From: Halanaerobium sp.
Lineage (GTDB): Bacteria; Bacillota; Halanaerobiia; Halanaerobiales; Halanaerobiaceae
Direction of reading: 5' to 3'
Assembly (NCBI GenBank): GCA_003070825.1
Contig: QBLP01000054.1
Coordinates: forward strand, 1-9,344
Length of the DNA: 9,344 bases
Of the stretch, positions 5,911 through 9,344 are shown one piece after another. The position numbers were made by a program, and so were the translations under genes. Each line of letters begins with the position of its first letter. The first letter of the stretch is position 1. The notes beneath the pieces were generated by a model. The model searched no databases and was not told the origin of the DNA. It was given only the letters and a program-made list of their open reading frames with translations.

Positions 5911-7038
5911 TTATCTTTTAATATCAGCCAGCAGTTGGTTTTGTTCTGAATACTGACCAACAATTAAAGCTCCAATTTTTTCTTCTTTGTTTTTAATTAC
6001 TTTTACATAACTTTCGTTATCTTCCAGAACTTCTTCCTCGTAATCCCCTTCTTTATTTAATTCTCCCAGAGAAACCACATTAATTCCGGCAACCTTTAGT
6101 TTGTGAGAGGGCACATAGCCGTCAAATTCAGCCTGACCTCCACTCATTACCGTTCCAGCTACTCTTCCCTGGGCTAGAGAAGGAGGCCAGATTCCGTAAA
6201 TTTTATCATTAAATTCTGCCACATCACCGGCAGCATAAATATCAGGATTGGAAGTCTGCATTTTGCTGTTAACTAAAATACCTTTGTTTTTATCTATATC
6301 CAGATTTTCAACCAGAGAAGTGTTTGATCTTACCCCGGTCGAAATTAAAACTAAATCAGCTTCAATTTCACGGTCTTCCATGATAACTTTCTCTACATTC
6401 TGTTCTCCTTTAAAGCCCTTAGTTGAAGCATCTGTAACTACTTTTACATTATTCTGCTTCAGTTTCTCCTCCAGCAGATCCCCACCTCTTTGATCAAGCT
6501 GCATTGGGAGCAGATAGGGTGCAACTTCTAAAACTGTCGTATCCAGGCCGGCCTTAGCAAAATTATAGGCTATTTCCAGGCCTAAAAGCCCTCCCCCTAC
6601 CACAACAGCCTTTTCTGCTCTTTCTGCTGCCTGATTAATTTCCTCCAAATCAGCTGCAGTTCTTAAGGTGAAAATATTATCCAGATCAACACCAGAAAAT
6701 GGGGGAACAAAGCAGTGAGAACCATTTGCCAGCAGTAATTTATCGTATGTATACTGATCCTTTTTGCTTTTTAAAAGCTTATTCTGACTGTCAATTTCAA
6801 TAATCTTTTCATTAAGATGAAGTTCAATATTGTTTTCTTCAAACCATTTTTGATCATTGATAATAATATCTTCTACTTCAACCTCACCTGAAAGACATTC
6901 TATCAGCCGCGGTCTATAGTAAAAAGGATATTTTTCATCTGTAAAAATTGAAATCCTATCTTCACTTTTTCGATTTTTAAGAATCTCCTTTGCTGCAGAA
7001 ACTCCTGCAGCTCCAGCCCCAATGATTAAATAATCCAT
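5911..7038 (-). CDS. NAD(P)H:rubredoxin oxidoreductase-like FAD enzyme
   Basis: The 375-aa protein is a two-dinucleotide-fold flavoprotein: FAD motif GAGAAG at 7-12, NAD(P)H motif GGGLLGLE at 148-155, a TGVRSN segment near 234 and the second FAD motif AAGDVAEF at 269-276. YYRPRL at 40-45 and LKVAGINVVS around 314-323 closely match the clostridial NADH:rubredoxin oxidoreductase type, which also has about 380 residues. That enzyme passes electrons through rubredoxin to oxygen- or peroxide-reducing flavodiiron proteins and rubrerythrins. No rubredoxin or flavodiiron gene is in the window, so the electron acceptor is not known. NirB-type N-terminal domains and other pyridine nucleotide disulfide-fold reductases are alternatives. 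ATG at 7038 or a TTG one codon upstream (7041) could start it; AAGGGGG at 7054-7048 serves either. It lies 25 bp after efp and 29 bp before asp23. Confidence 0.82.
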   Translation of the reverse strand: MDYLIIGAGAAGVSAAKEILKNRKSEDRISIFTDEKYPFYYRPRLIECLSGEVEVEDIIINDQKWFEENNIELHLNEKIIEIDSQNKLLKSKKDQYTYDKLLLANGSHCFVPPFSGVDLDNIFTLRTAADLEEINQAAERAEKAVVVGGGLLGLEIAYNFAKAGLDTTVLEVAPYLLPMQLDQRGGDLLEEKLKQNNVKVVTDASTKGFKGEQNVEKVIMEDREIEADLVLISTGVRSNTSLVENLDIDKNKGILVNSKMQTSNPDIYAAGDVAEFNDKIYGIWPPSLAQGRVAGTVMSGGQAEFDGYVPSHKLKVAGINVVSLGELNKEGDYEEEVLEDNESYVKVIKNKEEKIGALIVGQYSEQNQLLADIKR

Positions 7039-7063
7039 CAAAAAATTCCCCCTTCAAAAGTAT

Positions 7064-7627
7064 TTAGCTGTTTGCTCTTTCGATATATTCGTTGCTGCGG
7101 GTATCTATTTTTAAAATATCTCCTTCTTCAATGAATAAAGGAACCTGTACAACCAGACCTGTTTCCATTGTAGCAGGTTTGCTGCCTCCAGAAACAGTAT
7201 TACCTCTAATATTCGGCTGAGTATCTTCTACAATTAACTCAACAAAAGTTGGAAGTTCTATATCAATCGGACGTCCCTGATAAACAGCTATATCAAGTTC
7301 CATATTTTCCTTCAAATATTTAACCTTATCTCCCAGCTGTTCTTCACTGAGATGAAACTGTTCGTAAGTATCATTGTCCATAAAAATATAGTCACTACCA
7401 TCCCAGTATAAAAACTGCATCTTCTTTTTTTCGACATGGGCAGTTTCTACTTTTTCTCCCGCCTTAAAAGTCTTATTAATTGTGTAACCTTCTTCAACAT
7501 TTCTTAATTTAGTTCTAACAAATGCGCTGCCTCTGCCGGATTTTGAATGTTGAAATTCTATTACCTGATAAACCTCTCCATCCAGCTCTATTGTTAAACC
7601 AGTATTAAAATCATTTGTTGAAATCAT
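7064..7627 (-). CDS. efp: Translation elongation factor EF-P
   Basis: The 187-aa protein has the full three-domain EF-P layout: an N-terminal KOW-like domain (about 1-64), an OB domain (about 67-126) and a C-terminal OB domain with the family signature region NTVSGGSKPATMETGLVVQVP at about 142-162. EF-P enters the ribosomal E site and relieves stalling at polyproline stretches. The loop that reaches the P-site tRNA reads KSGRGSAF, so the tip residue is R32 (codon at 7534-7532). Firmicute model EF-Ps have lysine here and usually KPGKG. The ATG at 7627 follows GGAGGTG by 7 nt and has a promoter directly upstream. The neighbour pepP gene upstream could supply X-Pro peptide hydrolysis, and the aroQ-pepP-efp order is conserved in Firmicutes. 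Confidence 0.97.
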   Translation of the reverse strand: MISTNDFNTGLTIELDGEVYQVIEFQHSKSGRGSAFVRTKLRNVEEGYTINKTFKAGEKVETAHVEKKKMQFLYWDGSDYIFMDNDTYEQFHLSEEQLGDKVKYLKENMELDIAVYQGRPIDIELPTFVELIVEDTQPNIRGNTVSGGSKPATMETGLVVQVPLFIEEGDILKIDTRSNEYIERANS

Positions 7628-7661
7628 TTAAAGCACCTCCACTATTTTTTACTGCAGTTCA

Positions 7662-7690
7662 ATTATAGCAGAAATTAGCTTTTTAAACAA
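7662..7690 (-). promoter_or_regulatory. Extended -10 promoter of the efp-to-nusB run
   Basis: Minus-strand -35 TTGTTT (7690-7685), 17-bp spacer and a perfect TATAAT (7667-7662) preceded by TGC, an extended -10 element. Initiation near 7655 would give a leader of about 28 nt to the efp ATG. No promoter of this quality was noticed in the short gaps downstream, so the next five genes may depend on it. Confidence 0.82.
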
Positions 7691-7706
7691 ATTATTAAGC
7701 TTTAAG

Positions 7707-7724
7707 TTCAGCGTTTTGGCTGAA
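7707..7724 (-). other. Hairpin between pepP and the efp promoter
   Basis: Minus-strand TTCAGC and GCTGAA form a perfect 6-bp stem with the loop CAAAAC, flanked by two AAGCTT palindromes that could extend it loosely. It lies about 33 bp after the pepP stop and just upstream of the efp promoter. No T tract follows, so it is at best a weak terminator or a processing site. Confidence 0.4.
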
Positions 7725-7757
7725 TGAGAGTTTAATAAGCTTTCTGATAATCTAAAT

Positions 7758-8825
7758 TTATAAAATTATCAATTCCTTGGGAGCTGAATTTAAGACCTCA
7801 CAGCCATTTTCAGTGATTAAGAGGTCGTCCTCAATTCTTACTCCTCCCAGCCCTGAAACATATATCCCGGGTTCATCTGTAACTACCATTCCTGGTTTTA
7901 AGTTATCTTCCGAGGTATAGGAAACTCGCGGACCCTCATGAATTTCAAGTCCAACTCCGTGACCCAGACCATGACCAAAGTTATCTCCATAACCGGCATC
8001 TTTGATTAAATCTCTGGCAATCTTATCTGCTTCCACACAGCTCATTCCGGCTTTGATTTCGGCAATCACTTTCTCTTGGGCTCCTAAAACCAGCTGATAG
8101 ATTTCTTTTAATTCCGAAGCCGGCTCCCCAACAGCAACTGTCCGGGTGATATCTGAATGATATCCCTGATAAACAGTGCCAAAATCAATGGTTACCAGAT
8201 CTCCTTTTTCTATTAGTTTATCTGAGGCAACCCCATGCGGCAGAGCCCCCCTTTTACCAGAAGCTACTATAAAATCAAAGGCGTTGGCCTCCCCACCATT
8301 TCTTTTCATAAAAAATTCCAGCTCCAGGGCAATTTCTTTCTCACTTTTACCCACTTCGATAAAATCTAGTAAAAACTGGAATCCCTCATCGGCAATTTCT
8401 ACTGCTTTTTTTATTTTCTGAATCTCATTTGAATCCTTAATCATTCTTAAACTTTCAACAACTGATTCAACTGGATTAAGGTTCTCTAATTCCAGTTTTT
8501 CTTTTAACTGCTGGTATGTTTTAAAGTTGAGATCCTGGCTTTCAAAACTTAAATTTTTTATTTTTTTTCTTTTTAATAATTCTGCAAAACCTTTAATGAA
8601 ATTGCTGCTTATTTCTTCGATTACACAGCCATCTGTCTGATCTGCTGCCTGATCTAAATAGCGAAAATCAGTAATAAAAATACTGTCTTTTTCGGTAATC
8701 AGAAGTTTACCTGCAGTTCCGGTAAACTGACTTAAATAGCGAACATTTTCTTTTTTAGTGACTAAAAAAGCCTCTATATTTTTTTCTTTCATTTTTTCTC
8801 TGAGCTTATTTATTCTTTTCTCCAT
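7758..8825 (-). CDS. pepP: Xaa-Pro aminopeptidase (M24B family, YqhT-like)
   Basis: The 355-aa enzyme has a creatinase-type N-terminal domain (about 1-125) and a C-terminal pita-bread metallopeptidase domain. The two-metal site is complete: D214 (TIDFG), D225 (HSDITRT), H289 (GHGLGHGVG), E318 (TDEPGIY) and E332 (GVRIEDD). The catalytic histidines H197 (LPHG) and H296 (IHEGP) are also present. It removes N-terminal residues from X-Pro peptides in the cytoplasm, probably with Mn2+ or Co2+. Length is normal for the short Firmicute form. The gene starts 2 bp after aroQ; its ribosome binding site AAGGAG lies in the last aroQ codons with 11-nt spacing, which suggests coupled translation. A methionine aminopeptidase is unlikely because of the N-terminal domain. 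The symbol pepP follows family use. Confidence 0.94.
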   Translation of the reverse strand: MEKRINKLREKMKEKNIEAFLVTKKENVRYLSQFTGTAGKLLITEKDSIFITDFRYLDQAADQTDGCVIEEISSNFIKGFAELLKRKKIKNLSFESQDLNFKTYQQLKEKLELENLNPVESVVESLRMIKDSNEIQKIKKAVEIADEGFQFLLDFIEVGKSEKEIALELEFFMKRNGGEANAFDFIVASGKRGALPHGVASDKLIEKGDLVTIDFGTVYQGYHSDITRTVAVGEPASELKEIYQLVLGAQEKVIAEIKAGMSCVEADKIARDLIKDAGYGDNFGHGLGHGVGLEIHEGPRVSYTSEDNLKPGMVVTDEPGIYVSGLGGVRIEDDLLITENGCEVLNSAPKELIIL

Positions 8826-8827
8826 AA

Positions 8828-9274
8828 CTAATATTTCTCCTTTCTTAATACCTCTTTTATTCCATCCAGAGCCAGCAGATATCCCTGTACTCCCAGACCG
8901 GTTATCTGACCAACAGCCGCCCCTGCAGTTATTGATTTTTTTCTAAATTCTTCCCGGCGGTGAATGTTGCTGATATGGACTTCAATTACCGGCAGTCTTA
9001 CAGAAGCCAGAGCGTCTCTTAAAACCACACTGGTATGAGTCAGTCCACCTGGATTAATGATTACTCCATCCAGCTTTTCGTAATTTTGATGCAGATAATC
9101 AACAATTTCTCCCTCATGGTTGCTCTGCATGATTTCTATTTCTAAATTAATTTCTTCTGCTTTAGTCTTTAAATCTTCGTTCAACATTTTTAAGTTAGTT
9201 GTCCCATAAATTTCTGGTTCTCTTAAACCCAGCATATTTAAATTTGGTCCATGAATTACAGCCACTCTCTGCAT
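8828..9274 (-). CDS. aroQ: Type II 3-dehydroquinate dehydratase
   Basis: The 148-aa protein has the type II dehydroquinase hallmarks: HGPNLNMLGLREPEIYG at 8-24 with R18 and the catalytic tyrosine Y23, QSNHEGEIVD at 50-59, NPGGLTHTSVVLRDAL with N74 and H80, the catalytic histidine H100 in EVHISN, and the conserved R107. It converts 3-dehydroquinate to 3-dehydroshikimate, the third step of the shikimate pathway, as a cytoplasmic dodecamer in known cases. Full length for the family. The ATG at 9274 is preceded by GGAGGA with about 6-nt spacing. No other shikimate-pathway gene is visible. The pairing with pepP and efp matches the Bacillus yqhS-yqhT-efp order. Confidence 0.96.
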   Translation of the reverse strand: MQRVAVIHGPNLNMLGLREPEIYGTTNLKMLNEDLKTKAEEINLEIEIMQSNHEGEIVDYLHQNYEKLDGVIINPGGLTHTSVVLRDALASVRLPVIEVHISNIHRREEFRKKSITAGAAVGQITGLGVQGYLLALDGIKEVLRKEKY

Positions 9275-9344
9275 AAATATTCCTCCATGTATTTTTGAAT
9301 ATTTTTGTGATCAAATCTATCACTTAAATAAGTATCTCCAAGAT
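9256..9344 (-). CDS. Possible 3' end of an upstream gene (partial)
   Basis: One minus-strand frame is open from the window edge to a TAA at 9258-9256. It reads LGDTYLSDRFDHKNI at the edge and ends YLCREWL, overlapping the aroQ start by 19 bp. The other two frames stop within about 25 bases. A charged, ordinary-looking C-terminus and the overlap fit an operon partner of aroQ, but only 29 codons are visible and I do not recognise the family. Confidence 0.35.
   Translation of the reverse strand, partial: LGDTYLSDRFDHKNIQKYMEEYLCREWL

Noticed and set aside
5519..5956. Plus-strand open frames opposite asp23 (5519-5956 and 5682-5888)
   Set aside because: They mirror the asp23 coding sequence and its upstream gap, and their translations show biased, low-complexity composition. 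The Asp23 family match on the minus strand explains the openness.
8176..8421. Plus-strand open frame opposite the Xaa-Pro aminopeptidase
   Set aside because: It is antisense to the conserved catalytic domain and lacks a ribosome binding site; serine-rich translation is typical of antisense to acidic genes.

Overview
This is an AT-rich window from the chromosome of what looks like a low-GC anaerobic Firmicute-type bacterium. A halanaerobial lineage (Halanaerobium-like) is my best guess. The basis is the gene content (an electron-bifurcating NfnAB-type enzyme, a rubredoxin-reductase-like flavoprotein, Asp23/AmaP envelope proteins), strong GGAGG-type ribosome binding sites, and the familiar Firmicute order aroQ-pepP-efp ... 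asp23-nusB. The exact taxon is an inference. All protein genes lie on the minus strand; the only plus-strand gene is one tRNA-Leu.

In minus-strand transcription order (right to left): the possible 3' end of an unidentified gene (from 9344), then aroQ (type II dehydroquinase) and a Xaa-Pro aminopeptidase, 2 bp apart. A 130-bp gap holds a hairpin and a good extended -10 promoter. This promoter is placed to start the run efp, an NAD(P)H:rubredoxin-oxidoreductase-like FAD enzyme, asp23, amaP, a DUF2273 membrane protein and nusB, all with gaps of about 12-33 bp. After a 78-bp gap with a repeat-like dyad comes an aspartate aminotransferase, which ends at a clear intrinsic terminator (2824-2854).

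The roughly 300-bp gene-free block 2596-2911 contains the tRNA terminator, the aminotransferase terminator and, between them, several small unexplained repeats. The plus-strand tRNA-Leu(CAG) has its own promoter and terminator. Divergent from it, a TTGACT/TAAAAT promoter drives nfnA-nfnB, two overlapping genes that predict a complete two-subunit flavin/iron-sulfur transhydrogenase. The first codons of another gene may follow at the left edge.

Functionally the window combines housekeeping (translation: EF-P, tRNA-Leu; transcription: NusB; aromatic and aspartate-family amino acids: AroQ, AspB; peptide turnover: PepP), envelope maintenance (Asp23-AmaP-DUF2273) and anaerobic redox metabolism (NfnAB, NROR-like protein). 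I found no mobile element, CRISPR array, phage gene or obvious new system. The points most worth a second look are the arginine at the EF-P loop tip, a redox flavoenzyme sitting where many spore formers carry spoIIIA-accBC, and the small intergenic repeats.
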